DNA of 51,389 bases from Saprospiraceae bacterium (GTDB lineage Bacteria > Bacteroidota > Bacteroidia > Chitinophagales > Saprospiraceae). Numbering within the stretch: the first letter of the stretch is position 1; each line of letters begins with the position of its first letter. A program made the position numbers and the translations under genes. Positions 43,785-51,389 of the stretch are shown piece by piece. Where the stretch lies: contig JANQSS010000035.1 of NCBI GenBank assembly GCA_028279185.1, positions 1 through 51,389 of the forward strand, written 5' to 3'. Below the pieces are notes generated by a model. It worked only from the letters and a program-made list of their open reading frames with translations. It was not told the origin of the DNA and ran no database searches.

Positions 43785-45323
43785 CTAGCGTCGGCGAACG
43801 CCCAATATACCGAGTAACCCCCTTGTTAATTCTCTAGCTATCGTACGTCCGATTTGCCTGGTTGTCGTACTTTCCAACACCTTTTCCAATTGGGATTTCG
43901 ATCCTCTCCTGGAAGAATGAGACCGTCTTTCGTCTTCCAAATCGCGTTGATGCTCAGCATCGTGATAACGCTCAATTTTATCATTTAATATCTCGTACGC
44001 ACTTTCGCGATCCACTATTTCCTTGTACTTCCCGGATAATAGGGAATTGCTAACAACTTGATTGATTTCACCAGGCTTTAATATATCCATACGCGAAATT
44101 GGAGCACGTAACATGGTTCTGGCCAATGGAGTGGGAATTCCCTTCTCATTCAATGCCGTAACCAAAGCTTCTCCTATACCAAGGTTGGTGATGACATCTT
44201 CTATATCATAATAATCTGATATTGGGAAGTTCTGAGAAGCCAGCTTAATAGCTTTTCTATCTCTTGCCGTAAATGCCCGTAATGCATGCTGTACTTTCAG
44301 GCCGAGTTGACTGAGTACCATGTCCGGAATATCGACAGGGTTTTGAGTTATGAAGAAGATCCCCACGCCTTTAGATCGTATCAGTTTTATAACCGTTTCT
44401 ATTTGATCGAGTAACGCTTCCGAGGCTTTATCAAAAATTAAATGCGCTTCATCTATGAATAAGCATAGTTTGGGCTTATCCGGATCTCCAATTTCGGGAA
44501 ATGTCTTATAAATCTCGGCTAATAATTCTAACATAAATGTTGAAAATAATTTCGGCTTACTTTGAATATCCGTTACACGTAAAATTGAAATGATTCCCCT
44601 ACCATCATGTGTTTGTCTACAAAGATCCATCACGTCAAATGATGGCTCACCAAAAAACATCTCGGCCCCCTGCTGTTCCAGTTCTACCACTCTTCGCAAA
44701 ATAGCTCCGACGGAAGAAGACGATATGCGTCCGTATTCTGACTCGATTTCTTGTTTTCCTTCTTGTGAAAGGTAGGTTAATGTCCGGCGAAAATCTTTCA
44801 AATCAAGAAGAGGCAGTCTTTTGTCATCACAATATTTGAACAAAACTGTAACGATGCCTTCTTGTGTATCGTTTAATCCTAACATCTTGGAAAATAGAAC
44901 AGGACCAAACTCTGTCACCGTTGCTCTCAGTCGAACACCTTTTTCTTTGGACAATGTTAAAAATTCGACCGGACTCCCTTCCGGGATCCATGGAAAGCCT
45001 AACCGCTCATGTCGTTCATCAATTTTTGGATGTGGCTTACCGGCTGCTGCCACGCCAGACAGATCACCTTTCACGTCCATGACCAAGGAAGGGACGCCAA
45101 CACTCGAAAGTTGTTCTGCAATTATTTGCAACGTCTTTGTTTTACCGGTGCCTGTAGCCCCGGCAATAAGTCCATGTCTATTTAAAGTCCGAAGTGGAAT
45201 ACGTACGTAAAGCCCCTGTTCCATTTCATCTTCCAGTACCGGGCCTCCTAGCATAATGGAATGTCCTTTAAATTTATATCCATCTCGAATCAGTGTTTTA
45301 AAAGCCTCATTATTTATTGACAT
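43785..45323 (-). CDS. HerA-like ATPase, DUF853/YjgR type
   Basis: 512 residues. Walker A is GATGTGKT (55-62) and Walker B LCLFIDEAHLIF near 285; an arginine-finger-like segment is GIFFITQNPVDIPDMV. DUF853 landmarks: GHSIMLGGPVLED at the start, DVKGDLSGVAAAG, and the C-terminal Arg-rich amphipathic tail (TRQIGRTIARELTRGLLG). The family are HerA/FtsK-like motor NTPases, function unknown in bacteria; E. coli YjgR is a member. Its ATG lies inside the end of the upstream gene (14-nt overlap), so the two are translationally coupled. Confidence 0.93.
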   Translation of the reverse strand: MSINNEAFKTLIRDGYKFKGHSIMLGGPVLEDEMEQGLYVRIPLRTLNRHGLIAGATGTGKTKTLQIIAEQLSSVGVPSLVMDVKGDLSGVAAAGKPHPKIDERHERLGFPWIPEGSPVEFLTLSKEKGVRLRATVTEFGPVLFSKMLGLNDTQEGIVTVLFKYCDDKRLPLLDLKDFRRTLTYLSQEGKQEIESEYGRISSSSVGAILRRVVELEQQGAEMFFGEPSFDVMDLCRQTHDGRGIISILRVTDIQSKPKLFSTFMLELLAEIYKTFPEIGDPDKPKLCLFIDEAHLIFDKASEALLDQIETVIKLIRSKGVGIFFITQNPVDIPDMVLSQLGLKVQHALRAFTARDRKAIKLASQNFPISDYYDIEDVITNLGIGEALVTALNEKGIPTPLARTMLRAPISRMDILKPGEINQVVSNSLLSGKYKEIVDRESAYEILNDKIERYHDAEHQRDLEDERRSHSSRRGSKSQLEKVLESTTTRQIGRTIARELTRGLLGILGVRRR

Positions 45324-46026
45324 TTTCTAAGTTTTTATTTTCTGTTAATCGTAAATCGTAATACTTTCTGGGGTAAGACCATCGGAGGCGTTCATGATTT
45401 CTTTCGATATAAGTTTCGCTTTCGTTGTCCAACAAATCCGAAAAAAAATCGATACTGGTTATTCGTTCAATCTGATCAATGCTGCGTGTAAAACTAAAAA
45501 ACGGTAAATTGCTATAATCAGAAGGCAAAATAATTCCTTGTCCGTATGAATTTTCTTCAATACATAAATTGACTGAATAGATTAATGAGGTATCAGGAAC
45601 AGGTCCATAAATAATAAATAAAGAGTCACAATCTCTGGCCCATTCTTGCGTGAGTCGGACATACTCATTCCATAAGGGTAACTGTTTTGATTGTAACTGC
45701 AGTCTGTATTCACTACCCAAGGACTGATGATGGAAGATCGTCAGGCTGTCTGTTTTCAATGTCCCCGGCTGACATGTTATATATTGAGGTATGCTGTCAC
45801 CTAATAATATGCCGTATTGGCCTTCAGGATGGATGCGGACTTCAGATTTCGGTGAATCAGCATATCCTTCTTGCGATGTCATCCACTTAAATGCGAATGA
45901 TGACTCCAGATCCATGGTGAGTAAATAGACAACCATAATCCCCAGAAGTAAAAGGGCCAAAATATACATTGAACTCCCCTTTTTGGAGCGACGTTCATGC
46001 CTTGAGTGTCGTCTAAATCTTGACAA
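45310..46026 (-). CDS. Membrane-anchored protein resembling a degenerate DNA/RNA non-specific endonuclease
   Basis: 238 residues. A basic N-terminus (RFRRHSRHERRSKKG) is followed by one membrane helix (YILALLLLGIMVVYLL, residues 21-37), so the rest is probably periplasmic. The C-terminal half matches in order the second half of NUC1 endonucleases: LWNEYVRLTQEWARDCDSLFII followed by YGPV (usual W-x-x-L-E-x-x-V-R-x-W-A, then V-T-G-P), then SFTRSIDQIERITSIDFFSDL (usual S-V-D-E-I-E-x-L-T-G-I-D-F-F). The catalytic DRGH motif and the metal-binding Asn are missing, so nuclease activity is not expected. It overlaps the HerA-like gene by 14 nt. The resemblance is my own reading and needs a profile search. 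Confidence 0.6.
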   Translation of the reverse strand: MSRFRRHSRHERRSKKGSSMYILALLLLGIMVVYLLTMDLESSFAFKWMTSQEGYADSPKSEVRIHPEGQYGILLGDSIPQYITCQPGTLKTDSLTIFHHQSLGSEYRLQLQSKQLPLWNEYVRLTQEWARDCDSLFIIYGPVPDTSLIYSVNLCIEENSYGQGIILPSDYSNLPFFSFTRSIDQIERITSIDFFSDLLDNESETYIERNHERLRWSYPRKYYDLRLTENKNLENVNK

Positions 46027-46048
46027 TTGAATTGGTGTGAAATGAGCC

Positions 46049-46056
46049 CAAATTTA
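46049..46056 (-). promoter_or_regulatory. Candidate -7 box TAAATTTG for the nuclease-like/HerA-like operon
   Basis: Exact TAnnTTTG on the minus strand, ending 22 nt before the ATG at 46026. No TTG at the normal distance. Confidence 0.35.
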
Positions 46057-46148
46057 AAGATTAATCATGTAGTACGCGCACTCATCTATTGCTCCATTTG
46101 ATCTCATACGGTTGTATTAATGTTAGGATCATCGAAAATAGACTTACC

Positions 46149-46964
46149 TTGTCAGACTTGAAGTGCTCGATTATCATATTGCTTTTATGCGGAATTCATT
46201 GGATTGTAACCGGTCAACACATACAACCAGCTCATGTCGTGTCTCAGGCTTATACAACCTATACCAATCACGGGATTGATGGGTTGTTTAGCAATCAGGC
46301 TGGATTACACTCGATGACCGGACTCTCGGCTGAAGTTTCAGCGCTTCAACGTTACTTTTCCGAAGGTGTGCTAGAATTGCATGTCGGTGTCGCCGCACCT
46401 CTAGGAACATATACAGGTGGTGGCTTGTACGTGCGTCGATTTGGTGATGATGTTTTTTCTGAAACAAGCCTAGGGCTAGCAATTGGCCGAAAATTGTTTC
46501 AGGCATTCTCGCTGGGCATTGCCCTCGAAGCATATCAATTGTCGATTGAAAATTATGGAAGTGACTGGCAATTTAATTCACAAATTGGATTTCAAGCTGA
46601 TGTGGGCAAACAAGTGGCAATAGGGTCACACTTATATCTTCCGTTACAATCTCCGGAAAACTTGTCTTTTAGTAACCAAGCCGTTTTCAATATTGATGTG
46701 GCCGTACAAGCGGAAAAACATTTGAAATTAAAAGCGGGGGCAAGGAAAATTAACGACGAAAACCTCGGTTTAAAATTTTCGGTCATGTATGAACCTATGA
46801 ACATACTGGAAATTCACGCAGGATTTTTATCGTATCCATCACATTACACGTTTGGCGCCGGAATCACAATATTCGATGACGTTCAATTTTTTGCAGCGGG
46901 GCTTTATCAATCAGATTTAGGATGGAGTTCTGGTATTAACCTACGTTATGCACCTGCCAACTAA
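46149..46964 (+). CDS. Exported protein, probable outer-membrane beta-barrel
   Basis: The frame opens at 46089, but no ATG occurs before the mature region; I use the TTG at 46149 (a second TTG is at 46158), which places the signal peptide (SIIILLLCGIHWIVTGQ) near the N-terminus. The 271-residue protein alternates strands over its whole length (GTYTGGGLYVRRFGD, SLGIALEAYQLSIENYG, FTFGAGITIFDDVQFF-like SHYTFGAGITIFDD) and ends with SSGINLRYAPAN. It resembles PorV/PorQ-like outer-membrane proteins in layout, but assignment to T9SS is not supported. mqnB overlaps its 3' end by 17 nt, so the two are cotranscribed. Confidence 0.65.
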   Translation: MSDLKCSIIILLLCGIHWIVTGQHIQPAHVVSQAYTTYTNHGIDGLFSNQAGLHSMTGLSAEVSALQRYFSEGVLELHVGVAAPLGTYTGGGLYVRRFGDDVFSETSLGLAIGRKLFQAFSLGIALEAYQLSIENYGSDWQFNSQIGFQADVGKQVAIGSHLYLPLQSPENLSFSNQAVFNIDVAVQAEKHLKLKAGARKINDENLGLKFSVMYEPMNILEIHAGFLSYPSHYTFGAGITIFDDVQFFAAGLYQSDLGWSSGINLRYAPAN

Positions 46965-47607
46965 GACTTTATTTTGTGTACCAACACAAGAAGAACGTGA
47001 CGGAATACTGTCATTTTTACCTCAGGATGTTGACCGTCCGATTATTCATATTTCAGGATTGGGCATGATGATCTCATCCTACGAAGTTTCAAATATCATC
47101 CGAGCATATGATCCAAACATGATCATTCACCTCGGAATTGCCGGTGCGCTTAATGCAAAATTGAAAATTGGTCAGCTGGTCGAGGTGAGGACGGAATCCA
47201 TTGTTGACATGGGGGCTGAGAAAAAAGATAAGTCAATGCTATCAATGCATCATCTGGTGAGTTCGTACGATGGAAATGTTTTGCCCTGGAATCAACAAAT
47301 TTTAAGAAATCCGTATAAAAAATTAGCTCCGGAAATTCAATCTGTTTCAGGTTTGACCGTGCCTTTTACCAGTGGCTCATTAGACACAATCGAAAGAAGG
47401 CAAAATAAAGGGAAAGACATCGAAAATATGGAGGGGGCGGCTTTTTTCTATACATGTCTTCGCATGAAAACGACATTCCACTCCATTCGCGCTATATCAA
47501 ACTTCGTTCAACCTCGTGATCGTATGTCATGGGATTTAGATTCCGCCTTTAATTCTCTTGCTCAATTTATAGTGTCAACCTTTGGCAAAGGTCCAGAATT
47601 GAGTTGA
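46948..47607 (+). CDS. mqnB: Futalosine hydrolase
   Basis: 219 residues of the PNP/UDP-phosphorylase fold. Motifs: HISGLGMMISSYEVSNII, IIHLGIAGALNAKLKIGQLVEV and the substrate-site ENMEGAAFFYTCL, followed by the Asp-containing RAISNFVQPRDR. It releases hypoxanthine from futalosine in the alternative menaquinone pathway, used by many Bacteroidota. Other mqn genes are not in the window. It starts inside the end of the outer-membrane-like gene (17-nt overlap), an odd partner for a cofactor enzyme. Confidence 0.88.
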   Translation: MHLPTKTLFCVPTQEERDGILSFLPQDVDRPIIHISGLGMMISSYEVSNIIRAYDPNMIIHLGIAGALNAKLKIGQLVEVRTESIVDMGAEKKDKSMLSMHHLVSSYDGNVLPWNQQILRNPYKKLAPEIQSVSGLTVPFTSGSLDTIERRQNKGKDIENMEGAAFFYTCLRMKTTFHSIRAISNFVQPRDRMSWDLDSAFNSLAQFIVSTFGKGPELS

Positions 47608-47629
47608 TTCGAATTAAAATGAACAATCG

Positions 47630-50600
47630 CTATCTTCTCAACGCATAAAAATTTGTTGGTGCATTGTTATTTCCAACGACAAGTGTTGCAATTTTCGAAG
47701 GACCCAAATCAATTAACTCCATCGCATTAACTTGTGGAAATAAAAACAGCCCATTGTCTATAATGTGGTGCGAACCTTTGAAGCTTCCACTGCCATCACC
47801 ATACAATATAATTCCTTTGCCAGCATCATACCTTGGCGTTTCTGGCTCTGTTTCATAAATATTGCCAGCGCAAATTACATCCAAATATCCATCGGAATTT
47901 ACATCATGGACGACCATATTTAGTATTGGAGAAAATTGCGCCTCCATGGGCAATGGCTTCAATACAAAGGAGCCATTATTATTTTCCATATAAACACTCG
48001 CGAATGATTGCAACTCATAATGTAACGCTTCATCGAGTTTTGCTTGGGAATAAATGTCAGTCAACGATGATTCTGAAAATGCCTGATACGTCTTAAATTT
48101 TTCAGATATGAATGGCATTTGCTCTGTCGAGCATTCTTTGCCTCGTACGGGTACAAGTTGTTGTTTGTAGTGTTTGCTCAACACGATATCAAGGCTGCCA
48201 TTGTCATCAAAATCGTTCGCGAAAATGTGAAGTGGCTTATCGACTGAAGGATTGAATTTATTGTTGAGCCCCAAATTTCCGAGAACATAATCCATATCGC
48301 CATCCATATCGAAGTCTCCTTCGACCGCACTATACCACCACCCGCATGTATTGTCGAGGCCCAATTCTGACGAGACATCCACAAATTTTTGATTTTTGTT
48401 TTCGAATAATAAAATATTCATCCACTCTCCTATCGCCAAAATATCTAGCTTTTCATCCCCATTGAAATCAGTCAAAAGCAAATCATGAACAATTCCCATT
48501 CGCTCAAAATCTTTCCCATATTTTGAAGTGGCATTTTTAAGTTTACCATTTTCATTTTCGAGGATATAGGATTTTGAAGCAAAGGGATAGGCTGAGGGTT
48601 TTCCCAACCCAGCTACAACTATGTCCACATCTCCATCATTGTCAATATCACCTTTTGCAACTTTACCGCTATTGCTTCGAACAGCCGGCAAGGCATTTCG
48701 CTCATATATAAATCCTTTGCTTTTATTGTTCATATAAACACGGTCTTGCAACGCAATATCTCCTTCTGTGAGCGCACCTCCACCCCCACTTGATACATAC
48801 AGGTCTTTGTAACCATCATTGTTGATATCTACGAAAACGCAACCTCCATCTTCTCTTTTCTTATGGGCTTCCCATGGTTGTCTTTCAGCAGGTGCAAATT
48901 TTCCAGTTTGAAATTGAATAAATAATTGACCTGATTCACCAGCCGACGAACCTATATAGTAATCTTCCAGTTGATCATTATTTACATCGCCTTTGCACAG
49001 GCAAGGACCCCATGTAGTTTGCTTATGGGGCAATAAAATTTCCTTTTCAAAGTCATCAAAGTAATTCTCCTTGTAGCTTGTGCGTGCTAAGCTTTGTTGC
49101 GAAGAAATATCAACAAATGGCGGCACGGTTTGATGGCGATTTACGGTTTGTTTTTCGGTTTTAGATTCATCAACAATATGAATTTTATTCAATTCAGGAT
49201 TTAAGATCTTCGTTTCCGTATTATCCGGCCATTCAATACGTAATTCATCTACTCTTTTTATTTGTCCTATACCAAAATGAATTATTTGCCCAACACTGGA
49301 TTGATATCCTCGTGAAGGATTAAATTCAATCATCTGTTCGTTTTCGCCAAAGCGAACATAGACTTTGGCATTATATGTACTTCCCGGCGATTTACTATTA
49401 TATAGTTTTACTTGAATAAAATTATTATGTAATTTATTGGCGTTGTTTCGATACAAAAATGCATTATCATTTATGTTATTAATAACAAGATCCAGGTCTC
49501 CATCTAAATCTAAATCACCATAAGCAGCACCATTGGAAAAACTTGGCATCTTCATCCCCCACTCGCTCGATTTATCAGAAAATGTAAAATCACCGTTGTT
49601 CTTAAATAATTTATTTACAACCGGATTTTGTTCAGCTGTCATTAGAAGATCGAAATATGCCTTATCGGTCATCTTACCTCCGAGTTCAGCTCTTTTGGCT
49701 ATCACTTTTGCTCGCCAATCGTTGTGTTTTGTATCTCGTAAGTAGCCATTGGTAACAAAGTAATCCTTTAATCCATCGTTGTCGAAGTCGGCCAATAAAG
49801 CGGCCCAACTCCAGTCGGTTTGTGCGGTTTTCGACAGCGCACCGATTTCGCTAAAGAACCCATACCCATTGTTTAATTGAATCGAATTAAACATGTACTG
49901 TGGAATATATTTTTGTGTTTCGGTCAAATAGCGAAACAATGATACATCCATGGATGCCATCAATGTTTTATTGCGCACATGATCACCAGGTGTCATATCC
50001 ACGGCCGCTATATCAAGTAGTCCATCGTTATTAATGTCTGCCGCATCACATCCCATTGAGTAATAGGAGACGTGGCCCATCTTTTGATTTATTTGGTCGG
50101 AAAACGTACCATCTTTTTGATTAATGAAATAAAAGTCGGGAATAAAAAAATCGTTTGAAACGTATATGTCTGTCCAACCATCATCATTTAAATCCGCACA
50201 AATTACACCAAGACCGTATGCTGGCTTCTGAATTCCCGCTTCAATAGTTATATCTTTAAACGACTTACCATCATTGCGGTAAAGCCTGCAACTTTGCCTT
50301 GCATATTTTTCTGCGGATAATGATTGTATTTCTTCATGAAACTCATTGGCGAAACGCCCTAACAGTTCGGTATGATTTAATACGAATAAATCTAAGTCTC
50401 CATCCTTGTCATAATCCAGAAAAGAAGCATGCGTAGAAAGTGCATTATCGTCAATTCCATATTCATTGGCTCGCTCAGTGAATGTATTGTCTCCGTTATT
50501 GATGTATAATTGGTTGGCCGCCTCGGCTGCATTTTTTCTCGTACTTGTATTGCAGACATAGAAGTCTAACCAGCCATCTCCATTTATGTCTACAGCCGTC

Positions 50601-50995
50601 ACCCCTGTTGACCACTTTCCTGACTGAATATTTGCTTTTGTTGAAATATCCTCAAAAGCCAAATTACCTTTATTGAGGTATAATCGATTTGCAACCTGGT
50701 TGCCGGCAAAAAATATGTCAGGAAGGTCATCATTATTAATATCAGCGATGGCAACTCCTCCTCCATTATAATAGTAATCATAAAAACCAAGATTACTGGA
50801 TTGCTCTTCTGTTATTTGATTTGTGAATCTAATGCCTGATTTCGTCGGACTGATTTGGTCAAATAGTTCGAAGTTTTCTTCCACGATCGTGGCTTTCAAC
50901 TCTTTGTTCTCTTCCTGGCAACTATATAGAAGTATGCATAAAACGAAGGAATATATTGTAGCTATTCTTATTTGAATTTGAAGATCCCGGAACAT
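47630..50995 (-). CDS. Large FG-GAP/VCBS-repeat lipoprotein with ASPIC/UnbV domain (CRTAC1-like)
   Basis: The ATG at 50995 gives 1121 residues; a TTG three codons earlier is less likely. The signal ends in a lipobox (CILLYSC). At least ten FG-GAP/VCBS blades occur, each with a calcium-binding loop of the type D-x-N-x-D-G-x-x-D (for instance VDINGDGWLDFYV, DLNDDGWTDIYV, DFDNDGLKDYFV, DINNDGYKDLYV). They split around an ASPIC/UnbV domain near residues 540-620 (YVRFGENEQMIEFNPSRGYQSSV-type region, IHFGIGQIKRVDELRIEWPDN). The blades form beta-propellers for surface binding of glycans or proteins. Bacteroidota have many such lipoproteins, sometimes near SusCD pairs; none is adjacent. Confidence 0.93.
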   Translation of the reverse strand: MFRDLQIQIRIATIYSFVLCILLYSCQEENKELKATIVEENFELFDQISPTKSGIRFTNQITEEQSSNLGFYDYYYNGGGVAIADINNDDLPDIFFAGNQVANRLYLNKGNLAFEDISTKANIQSGKWSTGVTAVDINGDGWLDFYVCNTSTRKNAAEAANQLYINNGDNTFTERANEYGIDDNALSTHASFLDYDKDGDLDLFVLNHTELLGRFANEFHEEIQSLSAEKYARQSCRLYRNDGKSFKDITIEAGIQKPAYGLGVICADLNDDGWTDIYVSNDFFIPDFYFINQKDGTFSDQINQKMGHVSYYSMGCDAADINNDGLLDIAAVDMTPGDHVRNKTLMASMDVSLFRYLTETQKYIPQYMFNSIQLNNGYGFFSEIGALSKTAQTDWSWAALLADFDNDGLKDYFVTNGYLRDTKHNDWRAKVIAKRAELGGKMTDKAYFDLLMTAEQNPVVNKLFKNNGDFTFSDKSSEWGMKMPSFSNGAAYGDLDLDGDLDLVINNINDNAFLYRNNANKLHNNFIQVKLYNSKSPGSTYNAKVYVRFGENEQMIEFNPSRGYQSSVGQIIHFGIGQIKRVDELRIEWPDNTETKILNPELNKIHIVDESKTEKQTVNRHQTVPPFVDISSQQSLARTSYKENYFDDFEKEILLPHKQTTWGPCLCKGDVNNDQLEDYYIGSSAGESGQLFIQFQTGKFAPAERQPWEAHKKREDGGCVFVDINNDGYKDLYVSSGGGGALTEGDIALQDRVYMNNKSKGFIYERNALPAVRSNSGKVAKGDIDNDGDVDIVVAGLGKPSAYPFASKSYILENENGKLKNATSKYGKDFERMGIVHDLLLTDFNGDEKLDILAIGEWMNILLFENKNQKFVDVSSELGLDNTCGWWYSAVEGDFDMDGDMDYVLGNLGLNNKFNPSVDKPLHIFANDFDDNGSLDIVLSKHYKQQLVPVRGKECSTEQMPFISEKFKTYQAFSESSLTDIYSQAKLDEALHYELQSFASVYMENNNGSFVLKPLPMEAQFSPILNMVVHDVNSDGYLDVICAGNIYETEPETPRYDAGKGIILYGDGSGSFKGSHHIIDNGLFLFPQVNAMELIDLGPSKIATLVVGNNNAPTNFYALRR

Positions 50996-51053
50996 AATAA
51001 TCAATCGGTCTTATTTTCAATATTCTTGATTCGCTAAAATAGAACAATAAGAA

Positions 51054-51089
51054 AGAAAGGAGCATTGACCGTGGTAAATGCTCCTTTCT
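51054..51089 (-). terminator. Intrinsic terminator after the T9SS cargo gene at the window edge
   Basis: AGAAAGGAGCATT (51054-51066) and AATGCTCCTTTCT (51077-51089) form a perfect 13-bp stem with a 10-nt loop, 20 nt after the stop at 51110. On the minus strand a T-rich tract (TTCTTATTGTT) follows. Confidence 0.85.
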
Positions 51090-51109
51090 AGTTTCGTTGT
51101 GTTGCGACT

Positions 51110-51389
51110 TTACTTCACAACTGTCATCTTCTTGGTGGCTGAGTAACTTTCGGTTTCGATTCTATAGTACAGCATGCCAGTTTCAATGAAATTTCTCGCA
51201 TGCAATTCAACATAGTTGATGCCTCGGCTACCTTCCATTATCGCTGACTTCAATACTCGTCCACTCATATCATAAACTGTCAATGTAACTTCTGCTGACT
51301 CTGGCAACACATAACCGATTGTCGTTGCCTCGATGAATGGGTTCGGTGTGTTTTGGAACAATGCAAATGCATCGCCTACTACTTCACCG
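51110..51389 (-). CDS. C-terminal part of a T9SS-secreted protein, 5' part outside the window
   Basis: The frame is open to the window edge, adding residues GEVVGDAFAL before the FQNTPNPF motif; so this is the last 93 residues of a larger gene. The sequence FQNTPNPFIEATTIGYVLP, the VYDMSGRVLKS strand and YRIETESYSATKKMTVVK form a complete T9SS type A sorting domain, which directs export and surface attachment. Its function is unknown because the catalytic or binding part is not in the window. A strong terminator follows 20 nt downstream of the stop. Confidence 0.85.
   Translation of the reverse strand, partial: GEVVGDAFALFQNTPNPFIEATTIGYVLPESAEVTLTVYDMSGRVLKSAIMEGSRGINYVELHARNFIETGMLYYRIETESYSATKKMTVVK

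Noticed and set aside
43785-46026. Calling the HerA-like pair a phage-defence system
   Set aside because: The ATPase belongs to the widespread DUF853/YjgR group, no active nuclease or other defence gene is near, and the region shows no island features.

Overview
The window is from a Bacteroidota chromosome, most likely the Saprospiria/Chitinophagia side of the phylum. The evidence is type IX secretion (T9SS) sorting domains, a GldC homologue, a TonB receptor paired with a DUF4249 lipoprotein, the futalosine route to menaquinone (mqnB), an AraR/NrtR-like Nudix regulator, and several exact matches to the Bacteroidota -7 promoter box TAnnTTTG. Coding density is high and genes are AT-leaning. I see no rRNA, tRNA, CRISPR array, insertion sequence or phage gene. 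Both window edges cut a secreted-protein gene.

Layout. 1-4.6 kb (minus): a truncated beta-helix protein, a small outer-membrane-like protein, a CNNM/CBS membrane protein, lipA and an exported protein. 4.7-9.3 kb: surface-glycan genes (DUF7033 deacetylase-like protein, sulfotransferase, GtrB-like glycosyltransferase and sugar aminotransferase in an ATGA-coupled pair) and a DUF1801 protein. 9.4-12.8 kb: a nucleoid-associated protein and shikimate kinase, divergent from a DUF1573-yajC-ybbR operon. 12.8-19.1 kb: a 1621-residue T9SS-exported Cys-rich repeat protein and a secreted S37-type peptidase. 19.1-24.1 kb: a Tat-exported PLP enzyme, gldC, a decayed gene remnant, upp, a dynamin-like GTPase and a WbqC-family gene. 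24.4-29.4 kb: a glycosyltransferase, a DNRLRE protein, an M1 peptidase and a CPBP protease. 29.8-32.8 kb: rpsT with a strong bidirectional terminator, a BadF-type kinase, pfkA, and a divergent Nudix-like regulator. 32.9-40.4 kb: mpl, a YfcE-type phosphoesterase, a quinone-oxidoreductase-like enzyme, an exported coiled-coil protein, an acyl-CoA carboxylase beta subunit, a FdtA-like sugar isomerase and ettA. 40.4-51.4 kb: a DUF4249/TonB receptor pair, a HerA-like ATPase overlapping a membrane-anchored degenerate nuclease-like protein, an outer-membrane-like protein, mqnB, a large FG-GAP/ASPIC lipoprotein, and the C-terminus of another T9SS cargo.

Most of the window is core metabolism and cell-surface functions. 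The best leads are: (1) two tandem 20-bp operator-like repeats in the pfkA promoter, facing a Nudix-like regulator whose catalytic box has decayed; (2) four genes whose exact -7 box ends only 4-5 nt before the ATG, predicting leaderless mRNAs; (3) a HerA-like ATPase translationally coupled to a membrane-anchored NUC1-like protein lacking the DRGH catalytic core; (4) a frameshifted remnant resembling the DUF2400 family between gldC and upp; (5) a hairpin ending 2 nt from a start codon. No complete, clearly new defence or metabolic system can be demonstrated from sequence alone.
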